From assembly GCA_036268075.1 (NCBI GenBank), contig DATAUV010000075.1:37109-101108 (forward strand): a stretch of DNA of 64,000 bases, read 5' to 3'. A model generated the notes under the pieces. That model saw only the letters and a program-made list of their open reading frames with translations. It searched no databases and was not told the origin of the DNA. The translations under genes were made by a program, and so were the position numbers. The number at the start of each line of letters is the position of its first letter. Within the stretch, counting starts at the first letter, position 1. Positions 36,162 through 45,839 of the stretch are shown piece after piece. Origin of the DNA: DATARH01 sp036268075. GTDB lineage: Bacteria > Pseudomonadota > Alphaproteobacteria > ATCC43930 > CGMCC-115725.

Positions 36162-39134
36162 TTGCGGCCGGCCCTTCCCCGCATCTTCACGATCCCGGCC
36201 GACCGGCCGTTTCTGGCGACCCTGGCGCAGGGGCTGGTCGACCTCGCCGGCGGCGACCCGCTGCGGCTGTCGCGGATCACGGTGCTGTTGCCGACCCGGC
36301 GCGCGGCGCGGTCGTTGCGCGAGGCGTTTCTGCGGCTGACCGGCGAGGCTGGCGCGGGCGCGCCGCTGCTGCTGCCGCGGATGCGCCCGATCGGTGATCT
36401 CGACGCCGACGAGCTGGGTTTCGACGGCAGCGGCGGCGATGGCGCCGACGAGGCGAGCCTGGCGGTGCCGCCGGCGATTCCCGAGCTGCGCCGCTCGCTG
36501 CTGCTGACCCGGCTGGTGCTCGAATGGAGCGCGCGGGAGGATGCGAACGCGCTGCTGCCGGGCCAGGCCGCCGCGCTGGCGCGGGCGCTCGCGCGCCTCC
36601 TTGACGCGGCCGCGACCGAGGGCGCCGATTTTGCCCGGCTCAAGGACCTCGCCCCGGCCGAGCTCGCCGAGCATTGGCAGACCGTGCTGCGGTTTCTCGA
36701 AATCCTCCCGCGTGAATGGCCGGCGATTCTCGAAGCCGAGGGCGCGCTCGACCCGGCCGAGCGGCGCAACCGGCTGATCGCCCGGCAGGCCGCGGCGTGG
36801 CGCCGCGAGCCGCCGCGTCACCCGGTCGTCGCCGCCGGCCTCACCGGCGGCATCCCCGCGCTCGAAGAGCTGCTCGGCGTCGTCGCCGGGCTTGCCGGCG
36901 GCACGGTGATCCTCGCCGGCCTCGACCGCTCGTGCGGTGACGCGGAATGGGCCGAGATCATCCGCGACCCGGCGCATCCGCAATACCTGCTCGCCCGTTT
37001 GTTGGACCGGCTGGAGATGCCGCTGGAAGGGGTCGGCGAATGGCCCGAACGGCGCCCTGCGCCAAGCGGCCGCGAGGCGCGACCCGGCCTCGTCGCCCAG
37101 GCGCTGCGGCCTGCGGTGCTGACGGATGAGTGGCGCCGCCTGCCGCCGGCACCGTCCGAGGCATTTGCCGGGGTCGCCCGCTACGATTGCGCCGGACCGC
37201 AGGACGAGGCGATCACCGCCGCGCTGCTGCTGCGGCGCAAGCTCGAAACGCCGGGCGCGACGGCGGCGCTGGTCACGCCCGACCGCGAGCTCGCCCGCCG
37301 CGTCGCCGCCGAATTGCGCCGCTGGGGCATCGACATCGACGATTCCGCCGGCGTGCCGCTCAACCGCACGCCGCCCGGGGCGTTCCTGCGCCTCGTCCTC
37401 GACCTCGCCGCGAGCGGGCTCGCGCCGGTGCCGCTGTTCGCCGCGCTGAAGCATCCGCTGGCGGCCGGCGGGGTCGGCCCCGGGGCGTTCCGCGAGGCCA
37501 CCCGTCGGCTCGAAGACTGCATTCGCGGCCCGCGCCCGGCAGCGGGCTTTACCGGGCTGCGCGCCGCGCTTGAGCCGCGGGACACCGACGCGCGGACACT
37601 GGTCGACCGGCTCGAACGCTGCCTCGGCGCCTTGCCCGACATGCTCGCGGCGGAGTTCGTGCCGATCGCCGAGCTCGCGGCCGCGCATATCGCGGCGGCC
37701 GAGCGGCTGGCGGCTACCGACGCCGAAACCGGGGTCGAGCGGCTGTGGGCCGAGCCGGCGGGCGAGGTCGCGGCGCGGTTCTGCCACGACCTCATCGACG
37801 CCGCGCGCGATTTCCCGCCGCTCGCCGGCCGCCACTACCCGGCGCTGTTCGAGGCGCTGGCGGCCGGCGCGGTGGTGCGCCCGGCCTATGGCAACCACCC
37901 CCGCCTCGCGATCTGGGGTCTCGTCGAGGCGCGGTTGCAGCAGGCCGACCTGGTCGTGCTCGGGGGGCTCAACGAGGGCGCCTGGCCCGGCATCCCCGGC
38001 TATGACCCGTGGATGTCGCGGCAGATGCGCGCGGAGTTCCGCATCGCCCTGCCCGAACGCGCGATCGGCATCGCCGCGCATGATTTTGTCGCAGCGCTCG
38101 GCGCCCCCGAGGTCGCGCTCACCCGTGCGGCGCGGCGCGAGGGGGCGCCGACGATGCCGTCGCGCTGGCTCCTGCGGCTCGACACGGTGCTGCGTGCGAC
38201 GGGGCTCGCCGGCGCGCTCGCTCCCGATCGGGAGATCGAGGCCGCCGCCGAGGCCCGCGACCGGCCCCGCTTCCACCGCCCGACCGAGCGCCCGATGCCC
38301 CGCCCGCCGCTCGCCGCCCGGCCGCGGCAATTGTCGGTGACGCAGATCGAGACTTGGCGGCGCGACCCCTACGCCGTCTATGCCCGCCACATCCTCAGTC
38401 TCAGGGCCCGCGAGCCGCTCGACGCCGACCCCGACCGGGCCGATCTCGGCACCGCGATCCACAATGCGCTGGCCGAGTTCGTCAAGCTCTACCCAAGCGC
38501 GCTTCCGCCCGACCCCGAGGGGGAGCTGTTGCGCCTCGGCGAGGAGGCGTTCGGCCCGCTCTTGAGCCGCCCCGGCGTCTGGGGGTTCTGGTGGCCGCGT
38601 TTCGAGCGGGTCGCGCGCTGGTTCATCGCCGCCGAGACAGGGCGCCGCGCCGGGCTCGCGCAAAGCGTCAGCGAGTGCAAAGGCCGGCTGGTGCTCGACG
38701 CGCCCGGCGGGCCGTTCGCGATCACCGCCGTCGCCGACCGGATCGATCGTTTGGCCGATGGCGGGCTCGTCGTCGTCGACTACAAGACCGGCGCGGTGCC
38801 GCCGGCCGGCGAGATCAAGAGCGCGGTCGCGGTCCAGCTTCCGCTCGAAGGGGCGATCGCGCGTGCGGGCGGCTTCCCCGGCATCGCCGGCCGGCCCGCC
38901 TCGCTCGAATACTGGCGGCTCGGCGGCGGCGATCCGGCCGGCGAGGTCGTGGCGATCGGCGGCGACGACCCGGCCGATCTGATCGACCCGGTCGTCACCG
39001 CCGTCGCGGCCTGGATCGAGCGCTTCGACGACCCCGCTACCCCCTACGAGGCGGTGCCGGTCGCCCAATGGGCCCCGCGCTATTCCGACTACGCCCAGCT
39101 CGAACGGCTCGACGAGAGCGAGGCCGAGGCGTGA
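36162..39134 (+). CDS. addB: Double-strand break repair protein AddB
   Basis: The protein of about 990 residues has an N-terminal inactivated helicase-like region with LLPTRRAARSLREAFL, WGLVEARLQQADLVVLGGLNEGAWP in the middle, and a C-terminal PD-(D/E)XK nuclease domain with LVVVDYKTG. It is the AddB subunit that works with AddA to resect broken DNA ends for RecA. The start is uncertain: TTG 36162, five bases after the murU stop, gives normal family length but has no clear ribosome site. The stop overlaps the addA GTG. Confidence 0.92.
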   Translation: MRPALPRIFTIPADRPFLATLAQGLVDLAGGDPLRLSRITVLLPTRRAARSLREAFLRLTGEAGAGAPLLLPRMRPIGDLDADELGFDGSGGDGADEASLAVPPAIPELRRSLLLTRLVLEWSAREDANALLPGQAAALARALARLLDAAATEGADFARLKDLAPAELAEHWQTVLRFLEILPREWPAILEAEGALDPAERRNRLIARQAAAWRREPPRHPVVAAGLTGGIPALEELLGVVAGLAGGTVILAGLDRSCGDAEWAEIIRDPAHPQYLLARLLDRLEMPLEGVGEWPERRPAPSGREARPGLVAQALRPAVLTDEWRRLPPAPSEAFAGVARYDCAGPQDEAITAALLLRRKLETPGATAALVTPDRELARRVAAELRRWGIDIDDSAGVPLNRTPPGAFLRLVLDLAASGLAPVPLFAALKHPLAAGGVGPGAFREATRRLEDCIRGPRPAAGFTGLRAALEPRDTDARTLVDRLERCLGALPDMLAAEFVPIAELAAAHIAAAERLAATDAETGVERLWAEPAGEVAARFCHDLIDAARDFPPLAGRHYPALFEALAAGAVVRPAYGNHPRLAIWGLVEARLQQADLVVLGGLNEGAWPGIPGYDPWMSRQMRAEFRIALPERAIGIAAHDFVAALGAPEVALTRAARREGAPTMPSRWLLRLDTVLRATGLAGALAPDREIEAAAEARDRPRFHRPTERPMPRPPLAARPRQLSVTQIETWRRDPYAVYARHILSLRAREPLDADPDRADLGTAIHNALAEFVKLYPSALPPDPEGELLRLGEEAFGPLLSRPGVWGFWWPRFERVARWFIAAETGRRAGLAQSVSECKGRLVLDAPGGPFAITAVADRIDRLADGGLVVVDYKTGAVPPAGEIKSAVAVQLPLEGAIARAGGFPGIAGRPASLEYWRLGGGDPAGEVVAIGGDDPADLIDPVVTAVAAWIERFDDPATPYEAVPVAQWAPRYSDYAQLERLDESEAEA

Positions 39135-42100
39135 ATACCGCCGATCACGTCCAGCGCCAGGCGCTCGACCCGGCAGCGTCAGTCTGGGTCTCGGCCTCGG
39201 CCGGCACCGGCAAGACCAAGGTGCTGACCGAGCGGCTGCTGACGCTGATGCTCGACGGCACCGACCCGTCGCGCCTGTTGTGCCTGACCTTCACCCGCGC
39301 CGCCGCGGCCGAGATGGTGAACCGGGTCAACACCAAGCTCGCCGAGTGGACGACGATGCCGGCGGGCGCCTTGCATCAGGAGCTCGTCAACCTGCTCGGG
39401 CTGCGCGTCGACGAGGCGATGCACGATCGCGCGCGCCAGCTTTTCGCCCGCGTGCTCGACACGCCGGGGGGCGCCAAGATCGCGACGATCCACGCCTTCT
39501 GCCAATCGCTGCTGCGCCGCTTTCCGCTCGAAGCCGGGGTGCCGCCCGAATTCGCCGTGATCGACGAGCGCAGCGCCAAGGACGCGCTTGCCGAGGCCGG
39601 CGAGCAGGTCATCGCGAGAGCCCGCGACGGGCTCGGCGAGCTTGCCGGGGCGCTCGCGGTCGTGGCGCGCCATGCGCAGGAAGACCGCTTTGGCGAGCTG
39701 ATGAGCGCGCTCGCCGCCGAACGCGGCAAGCTCCGCGCGGCGCTCGACGACGGTGCCGCCGCGCTGCGCGCCCGGCTGTGCGACGCGTTCGGCTTGCCCG
39801 CGGGCGCGGCGGCCGAGGATTTGACCGCGACGTTCTGCGACGGCGGTGAAGCGCTCGATATGCGGGGCGCCGTCGCGGCGCTGGCGCAGGGATCGGTCAC
39901 CGACCGGAAGCGGGCGGTCGTGCTTGCCGCCTGGTGGGACGGAACCGGCGACCGGCCCACCATGGCAATAGCCTATGCCGAATTGTTCCTGACCAAGGAA
40001 CGCGGCATTCGCAAACAGCTTTTCACCAAGGACGCCGCCAAGAAAACCAATCTCGACCTCGGCGCGGTGCTCGCCGCCGAGGCCGAGCGGGTGCGGCGCC
40101 ATGCCGAGGCCTGCGGCAGCGCGGCGGTGATCGAGGCGACCGGGGCGCTGGCGACGCTGGGCGATGCGCTCCTCACCGCCTATGAGCGGCACAAGGCGCT
40201 GCACGGCCAGCTCGATTACGACGATCTGGTCGCCAAGACACTGGCGCTCTTGGGCCGTGACGGCGTCGCGCAATGGGTGCTGTTCAAGCTCGACGGCGGG
40301 CTCGACCACATCCTGATCGACGAAGCCCAGGACACCAATCACGACCAATGGGAGATCGTTTCGGCGCTCGCCAACGAGTTCTTCGCCGGCGAGGGCGCTG
40401 TCGGGCGGCGGCGCACGGTATTCGCGGTAGGCGATGCCAAGCAGTCGATCTACAGCTTTCAACGCGCCGACCCGCGCGCCTTCCTCGCGATGCGAGAGCA
40501 TTTCCAGCGGCGCGTCACCGAGGCCAAGCAGGGTTGGCGCATCGTGCCGCTCGACATCTCGTTCCGCGCCGCGCCGCCGCTGTTGCGGGCGATCGACGCG
40601 GTGTTTGCCGATCACGGCGCGGCGGACGGGGTCGCGCTCGACGGCCGGCCGATCCGTCACGTCGCCGCCCGCGCCGGCCAGGCCGGACTTGTCGAATTGT
40701 GGCCGCCGGTCGCGGCTGAAAGCGATCCCGGCGAGCGCGGCGCGATCGAACCGCGCACCCGCCTCGCCCGCGCCATCGCCGCCACGATCGCGGGTTGGCT
40801 CAGGACCGGCGAGCGTCTGGAATCAAAGGGCCGCCCGATCACCCCCGGCGACATCCTGGTGCTGGTGCGGCGGCGCAGCAAATTCGTCGGCGACCTGCTG
40901 CGGGCGCTAAAGCGGCTCGACGTGCCGGTGGCCGGCGCCGACCGCCTCCAGCTCACCGAGCAGCTTGCCGTGCAGGACCTCGTCGCGCTCGGCAATTTCC
41001 TGCTGCTGCCCGAGGACGACCTGACCCTCGCGACCGTGCTCAAAGGCCCATTATTCGGGATTTCCGAAGACGCGCTGTTCCGTCTCGCCTACGACCGTGA
41101 CCGGCAGAGCCTGTGGCGGCGGTTGCGCCGCGCCCCGGAGCTGAGCGCGGTCCATGAGCGCCTGTCCGACCTCCTCGGCCGCGCCGATTTCACCCCGCCC
41201 TACGAGCTCTACGCGCAGATCCTCGGCGCCGAGGGCGGGCGGCGGGCGATGCTGGAGCGGCTGGGGGCCGAGGCGGCCGACCCGATCGAGGAGTTCCTCG
41301 CCCTGACCCTCGCCTACGAGCGCGAGCACGTGCCGTCGCTGCAAGGGTTCCTGCACTGGCTCGTCGACGGCGACATCGAGGTCAAGCGCGATTTCGGCGA
41401 ACGTCAGCGCGACGAAATCCGCATCATGACCGTGCACGGCGCAAAGGGGCTGGAAGCGCCGGTCGTGTTCGTGCCGGATTCGATGCAGCTTCCCGATCCG
41501 CGGGTGGCGCTGCTGTGGAGCGAGGAGGCGGCATTGCCGCTGTGGCGGCCGCGAGCCGACCTCTCCGCGCCTTTCTACGAGGCCGAGCGAGCCGCCGCGC
41601 GTCGTCGCGACCTCCAGGAATACCGCCGCCTGCTCTACGTCGCGCTGACCCGGGCGCAGGACCGGCTCTATGTCTGCGGCTGGCAGCCCCAGCGCGCCAC
41701 CAGCGAAGCGCCGAGCTGGTACACCCTCTGCGAGGCCGGGTGGCGCGACGTCCTGACGCCGTTCGACTTCGACAGCCGCGACCTCGTCGGCGACCGCATC
41801 GGCTGGGCCGGGCAGGGCCTGCGTCTCGTCTCGGCGCAAGAGGCGCGGCCGGAGCGCGGACGCGCGGCGGCGGCGTCGCGCGCCGTCGTGCCGTCGCCCG
41901 CCTGGGCCGACCGCCCGCCGCCGGCCGAGCCCGACCCGCCAAAGCCGCTGTTGCCGTCGCGTCCGAGCGGGGCCGAGCCGCCGACGATCTCGCCGCTCGC
42001 CGATGCCGGCCGCGACCGGTTCAAGCGCGGCCTCCTCGTCCACCGCCTGCTGCAAAGCCTGCCGGAGCTGCCCGAGGCCGAGCGCGAGGCCGCCGCGGGG

Positions 42101-42556
42101 CGCTTTCTCGCTTTGCCCATGCACGCGATCCCGCCGGATGAGCAGGACGAAATCCGCCGCGAGACGCTGGGCGTCCTCGCCGAGCCCGGGTTCGCCGAGC
42201 TATGGGGGCCGGATGCGCAGGCCGAGGTGCCGGTGGTCGGGCTGATCGGCGGGCAGGCGCTGTCGGGTCAGATCGACCGCATCGTCGTCACCCCCGACCG
42301 GGTGCTGATCGTCGATTACAAAAGCGTGCGGCCGCCGCCCGAAACCCCGGATTCGGTCGCCGCGACCTATCTGCGCCAGCTTGCAACCTATCGCGCGGCG
42401 CTGCGCCTCATCTATCCCGACCGGCCGGTGGAGTGCGCGTTGTTGTGGACCGCCGCGCCCAGGCTGATGGCGATCGACGGCGCCCTCCTCGACCGGCACG
42501 CGCCGCCCGGGGCTGAGCCGGTACCCGCCTTGACGCCGCTTTTGCGGCTCCCCTAA
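39131..42556 (+). CDS. addA: Double-strand break repair helicase AddA
   Basis: The 1141-residue protein has a UvrD-type helicase with Walker A SASAGTGKTKVLTERLL, LCLTFTRAAAAEM, LIDEAQDTN, VGDAKQSIYSFQRADP and MTVHGAKGLEAPVVF, and a C-terminal RecB-type nuclease with VLIVDYKS. It is the motor and second nuclease of AddAB. The start is GTG 39131 in GTGA with addB. trxA follows after 29 bp. Confidence 0.95.
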   Translation: MNTADHVQRQALDPAASVWVSASAGTGKTKVLTERLLTLMLDGTDPSRLLCLTFTRAAAAEMVNRVNTKLAEWTTMPAGALHQELVNLLGLRVDEAMHDRARQLFARVLDTPGGAKIATIHAFCQSLLRRFPLEAGVPPEFAVIDERSAKDALAEAGEQVIARARDGLGELAGALAVVARHAQEDRFGELMSALAAERGKLRAALDDGAAALRARLCDAFGLPAGAAAEDLTATFCDGGEALDMRGAVAALAQGSVTDRKRAVVLAAWWDGTGDRPTMAIAYAELFLTKERGIRKQLFTKDAAKKTNLDLGAVLAAEAERVRRHAEACGSAAVIEATGALATLGDALLTAYERHKALHGQLDYDDLVAKTLALLGRDGVAQWVLFKLDGGLDHILIDEAQDTNHDQWEIVSALANEFFAGEGAVGRRRTVFAVGDAKQSIYSFQRADPRAFLAMREHFQRRVTEAKQGWRIVPLDISFRAAPPLLRAIDAVFADHGAADGVALDGRPIRHVAARAGQAGLVELWPPVAAESDPGERGAIEPRTRLARAIAATIAGWLRTGERLESKGRPITPGDILVLVRRRSKFVGDLLRALKRLDVPVAGADRLQLTEQLAVQDLVALGNFLLLPEDDLTLATVLKGPLFGISEDALFRLAYDRDRQSLWRRLRRAPELSAVHERLSDLLGRADFTPPYELYAQILGAEGGRRAMLERLGAEAADPIEEFLALTLAYEREHVPSLQGFLHWLVDGDIEVKRDFGERQRDEIRIMTVHGAKGLEAPVVFVPDSMQLPDPRVALLWSEEAALPLWRPRADLSAPFYEAERAAARRRDLQEYRRLLYVALTRAQDRLYVCGWQPQRATSEAPSWYTLCEAGWRDVLTPFDFDSRDLVGDRIGWAGQGLRLVSAQEARPERGRAAAASRAVVPSPAWADRPPPAEPDPPKPLLPSRPSGAEPPTISPLADAGRDRFKRGLLVHRLLQSLPELPEAEREAAAGRFLALPMHAIPPDEQDEIRRETLGVLAEPGFAELWGPDAQAEVPVVGLIGGQALSGQIDRIVVTPDRVLIVDYKSVRPPPETPDSVAATYLRQLATYRAALRLIYPDRPVECALLWTAAPRLMAIDGALLDRHAPPGAEPVPALTPLLRLP

Positions 42557-42585
42557 TTTAACGAAGCTCAGCGAGAGGATCGTCC

Positions 42586-42906
42586 ATGAAGCCGACACCA
42601 GTTACCGACGGCAGCTTTGAAACCGATGTGCTTGGCGCCGAGGGTCCGGTGCTGGTGGATTTCTGGGCCGAGTGGTGCGGGCCGTGCAAGATGGTCGCGC
42701 CATTCCTCGACGACCTCGCGACCGAGATGGAAGGCCGGCTGACCGTCGCCAAGGTCAATATCGACGAAAACCCGCAGACGCCGCAAAAATACGGCATCCG
42801 CGGGATCCCGACGATGCTGCTCTTCAAGGACGGCAAGGTCGCGGCGACCAAGATCGGCGCGCTGCCGAAGAGCAAGCTCTACGAGTGGGTCCAGTCGGTT
42901 CTCTAG
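42586..42906 (+). CDS. trxA: Thioredoxin
   Basis: The 106-residue protein has VDFWAEWCGPCKM with the WCGPC active site and the cis-proline loop GIRGIPTMLLF. It is a general cytoplasmic disulfide reductant. The place right after addA is conserved in alphaproteobacteria. It is convergent with a small exported protein gene. Confidence 0.97.
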   Translation: MKPTPVTDGSFETDVLGAEGPVLVDFWAEWCGPCKMVAPFLDDLATEMEGRLTVAKVNIDENPQTPQKYGIRGIPTMLLFKDGKVAATKIGALPKSKLYEWVQSVL

Positions 42907-42952
42907 CCGGCGGTTCTGTAGCCGGCGATACCTACCTTATTTCGGACCTACC

Positions 42953-43225
42953 CTATTTCGGCTCGATGTTCTTCGGGCCGTCCGCGGTGCCGGGCGGCGG
43001 AACGATCCGTATGCTGCCGGCATGCGATGGCGGCGCCACCGCCATGCCGGGGTCGATATCCGGGGCCGGCGGCTGAGCGACATCGCCGCCGGCAGCCTCG
43101 CGCTGCTCGGTCGATGACGGCGACAGTGACTGGATATGGCTCCAGCCCTGGGTCGTCGAGGCCATCGCCGGGACGGATAGGCCGACGATCAACACGCCGG
43201 TCGCGAGCAATCCTGTCTGGATCAT
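42953..43225 (-). CDS. Small exported Pro-rich protein, unknown function
   Basis: The 90-residue protein has a signal peptide (IQTGLLATGVLIVGLSVPAMA) and a mature part rich in Ser, Pro and Ala with APDIDPGMAVAPP and RIVPPPGTADG. It has no cysteines or enzyme motifs. ATG 43225 is preceded by GGGAGAAA; a longer frame upstream is not supported. Its 3' end lies in a two-unit repeat (CCTACCTTATTTCGG and CCTACCCTATTTCGG at 42931-42961). Confidence 0.6.
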   Translation of the reverse strand: MIQTGLLATGVLIVGLSVPAMASTTQGWSHIQSLSPSSTEQREAAGGDVAQPPAPDIDPGMAVAPPSHAGSIRIVPPPGTADGPKNIEPK

Positions 43226-43295
43226 GGGGGTTTCTCCCGTCAGGTTTGCATCCCTTCGAGATAGGCTAACGCCGCCCCGCGTCAATCCTCCGAAT

Positions 43296-44579
43296 TCACC
43301 CGTTCTCGGCCAGCACCACCCCGCACAGATGCAGCGAGCCGCAGATCAGGATGCGGCCGACATCGCCGCGCGCCGCGAGCGCCCGCACCGCCGCCTCGAC
43401 CGACGGCGCCGTCTCGGCCGCGATCCCGACCGACCGCGCCGCCTCGGCGATTGCCGTGTCGGGCAGAGGGTTGTCCTCGCCGGGTATCGTGACCGCCTGC
43501 AACGAGCGCACATGCGGTGCCATGGGGCGGAGGAAACCGGCTGAATCCTTGGTGTTGAGCATCCCGACGACAAGGTCGAGCGGCCGGCCGCGCCATCCCG
43601 CCACGACCGGCCCCAGCACCTCGCCGGCGGCGGGGTTGTGGCCGCCGTCGAGCCACAGCTCGGTGCCCGCCGGCATCAGCCCGACCAGCAGTCCGGTGCG
43701 CAAACGTTGCAGACGCGCCGGCCAGTCGATGTTCCGCAGGCCCGAGGCGAGCGCGTCGGGGCCGATCGAATACCCCTCCAGGCTTTCGAGGCAGGCGATC
43801 GCGGTGCCGGCGTTGAGGATCTGGTGCGCGCCGAGCAATGACGGGCGGGGCAGGTCGAGCCGCCAGCGCGCGCCCTCGTAGCGCATCCCATCCCCGTCTG
43901 CCTCGCAGCGCCATTCGCGCCCGGCGCGGTAGAGCGGGATGCCGACCGCCGCGCCGCGCGCCTCGATCACCGCCTCGGCCTCCGGCGGCTGCGGCGCGAT
44001 CACGCCGGGCGCGCCGGGCTTGAGGATGCCCGCTTTCTCGGCGGCGATCTTCGCCAGCGTGTCGCCCAGAAACGCGACATGGTCGATCGACACCGGCGTG
44101 ATCGCGGTGACGGCCGGGCGGCGCACCACATTGGTCGTGTCGAGCCGTCCGCCGAGCCCGACCTCGAGCAGCAGGATATCGGCCGGATTGCGCGAGAAGG
44201 CGAGAAACGCGGCGGCGGTCGTGATCTCGAAAAACGTGATCGGGTCGCCGGCATTGGCGCGCTCGCATTCCTCGAGCAGCGCGATCAGCGCGTCCTCCTC
44301 GATCAGCGAGCCGCCGAGGCGGATGCGCTCGTGGAAGCGCACCAGATGCGGCGAGATATAGGCGTGGACCGAATACCCGGCGGCCTCCAGGCAGGCGCGC
44401 ATCGTCGCGACGGTCGAGCCCTTGCCCTTGGTGCCGGCGACATGGATCACCGGCGGCAGGCGGTCGTGCGGGTTGCCTAGCTTGGCGAGCAGCGCCTCGA
44501 TGCGGCCGAGCGACAAATCGATCTTTTTCGGGTGCAGCCCGCTCAGCCGGTCGAGCACCCGGTCGCTGCCGCTGTTCAT
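43296..44579 (-). CDS. folC: Bifunctional folylpolyglutamate synthase/dihydrofolate synthase
   Basis: The 427-residue Mur-ligase-fold enzyme has the ATP motif HVAGTKGKGST, SPHLVRFHERI, EVGLGGRLDTTN and ELWLDGGHNPAA. It adds glutamate to dihydropteroate and extends folate glutamyl tails. The ATG overlaps the accD stop (ATGA), giving the usual trpB-trpA-accD-folC order. Confidence 0.95.
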   Translation of the reverse strand: MNSGSDRVLDRLSGLHPKKIDLSLGRIEALLAKLGNPHDRLPPVIHVAGTKGKGSTVATMRACLEAAGYSVHAYISPHLVRFHERIRLGGSLIEEDALIALLEECERANAGDPITFFEITTAAAFLAFSRNPADILLLEVGLGGRLDTTNVVRRPAVTAITPVSIDHVAFLGDTLAKIAAEKAGILKPGAPGVIAPQPPEAEAVIEARGAAVGIPLYRAGREWRCEADGDGMRYEGARWRLDLPRPSLLGAHQILNAGTAIACLESLEGYSIGPDALASGLRNIDWPARLQRLRTGLLVGLMPAGTELWLDGGHNPAAGEVLGPVVAGWRGRPLDLVVGMLNTKDSAGFLRPMAPHVRSLQAVTIPGEDNPLPDTAIAEAARSVGIAAETAPSVEAAVRALAARGDVGRILICGSLHLCGVVLAENG

Positions 44580-45460
44580 TGCGGCGCCGTCAGCAGGCGC
44601 GTCGGCAATTCGCGCTCGCGCAGCAGCGACAGGATGCGCGCGAGGGTCACCGCCAACTCGCCGCGCGGCACGACCATGTCGACCATGCCGTGGTCGTAGA
44701 GGTATTCGGCGCGCTGGAACCCTTCGGGCAATTTCTCGCGGATCGTCTCCTCGATGACCCGCGCCCCGGCAAAGCCGACGACCGCGCCCGGCTCGGCGAT
44801 CGCGATGTCGCCGACCATCGCCAGCGACGCCGAGACGCCGCCCGTTGTCGGGTCCGTCAACAGGACGATGTACGGAAGCCCCGCCTCCTTGACCAGATCG
44901 GCGGCGAGGATCGTGCGCGGCAACTGCATCAAGGACAGGATGCCCTCCTGCATCCGCGCCCCGCCCGACGACGGCACCACGATCAGCGCCGCCTCGCCGG
45001 CCACCGCCGCCCGCGCCGCCGCGACCAATCCCTCACCGACCGCGACGCCCATCGACCCGCCCATGAACCCGAAATCGAACGCCGCGATCACCGCCGCATG
45101 CCCGCCGATCCGCCCCTTCGCGAGCGCGATCGCATCGCTGTTGTTGCCATGCACCGCCTGCGCCTCCTTGAGCCGGTCGCTATAGCGCTTGCGGTCGCGA
45201 AACCGCAGCGGATCGGTCGGCACCCGCGGCAACTCGATGCGTTCGGACCCGCCGTCGTCGAAAAGCTGCGCGAACCGGGTGGCGCTGCCGATGCGGAAAT
45301 GGTGCCCGCAATTCCGGCACACTTCGAGATTCGCCGCCAGCTCGCGGTGAAACAGCATCTGCTCGCAGCCCGGGCATTTGCGCCAGACATTGTCCGGCAT
45401 CTCCTTGCGCCGAACCGCGGCCCGGATTTTCGGGAGCACGAAATTGGTGAGCCAGTTCAA
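44576..45460 (-). CDS. accD: Acetyl-CoA carboxylase carboxyltransferase subunit beta
   Basis: The 294-residue protein has an N-terminal zinc ribbon with CPGCEQ and CRNCGHHF, followed by the crotonase-fold core with FGFMGGSMGVAVGE and SSGGARMQEG. It transfers carboxyl groups to acetyl-CoA in the first step of fatty-acid synthesis. The start is TTG 45460 (NWLTNFVLPK), overlapping the stop of the VOC gene. It is co-transcribed with folC. Confidence 0.95.
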   Translation of the reverse strand: MNWLTNFVLPKIRAAVRRKEMPDNVWRKCPGCEQMLFHRELAANLEVCRNCGHHFRIGSATRFAQLFDDGGSERIELPRVPTDPLRFRDRKRYSDRLKEAQAVHGNNSDAIALAKGRIGGHAAVIAAFDFGFMGGSMGVAVGEGLVAAARAAVAGEAALIVVPSSGGARMQEGILSLMQLPRTILAADLVKEAGLPYIVLLTDPTTGGVSASLAMVGDIAIAEPGAVVGFAGARVIEETIREKLPEGFQRAEYLYDHGMVDMVVPRGELAVTLARILSLLRERELPTRLLTAPQ

Positions 45461-45834
45461 GGCGCTTTGTTCCGGACGTGGCAGACGGCCTCGATATTGT
45501 GGCCGTCAGGATCGAGGACGAAAGCGCCATAGTAGTTGCCATGATAGCGGGGTCGCAGGCCGGGAGGACCGTTGTCATGCCCGCCGGCAGCGATCGCAGC
45601 CGCGTGGAACGCATCGACCATTGCCCTATCAGGAGCTGCGAACGCGACATGCACGCCGCTGACCACCTCCTCGCGCTCTCCGATCCAAAAAAACGCCTGT
45701 TTGCCCGTGCCGTAACCGGCAAATTTGGCTCCGTCAACCGCCAAGCGCTCGACACCGAGCGGCTTGAGGGCACGATCGTAAAATGCTGTGCTTTGCGCCA
45801 GGCTAATGACGCCGATTGTAACGTGGTCGAGCAT
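45457..45834 (-). CDS. VOC (glyoxalase) family protein
   Basis: The 125-residue protein starts MLDHVTIGVISLAQSTAFYD and ends with DPDGHNIEAVCH, the vicinal-oxygen-chelate fold with metal-ligand His and Glu positions. The substrate is unknown. It starts 5 bp after the trpA stop and overlaps the accD start, so it is inserted in the conserved trpA-accD pair without breaking the operon. Codon choice looks less GC-biased than in its neighbours. Confidence 0.85.
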   Translation of the reverse strand: MLDHVTIGVISLAQSTAFYDRALKPLGVERLAVDGAKFAGYGTGKQAFFWIGEREEVVSGVHVAFAAPDRAMVDAFHAAAIAAGGHDNGPPGLRPRYHGNYYGAFVLDPDGHNIEAVCHVRNKAP

Positions 45835-45839
45835 CGCCG

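Noticed and set aside
35946..39068. A minus-strand open frame of about 1040 codons opposite addB
   Set aside because: It lies wholly antisense to the clearly conserved addB, is dominated by Arg/Gly/Ala from GC-rich codon shadows, and has no recognisable domain.
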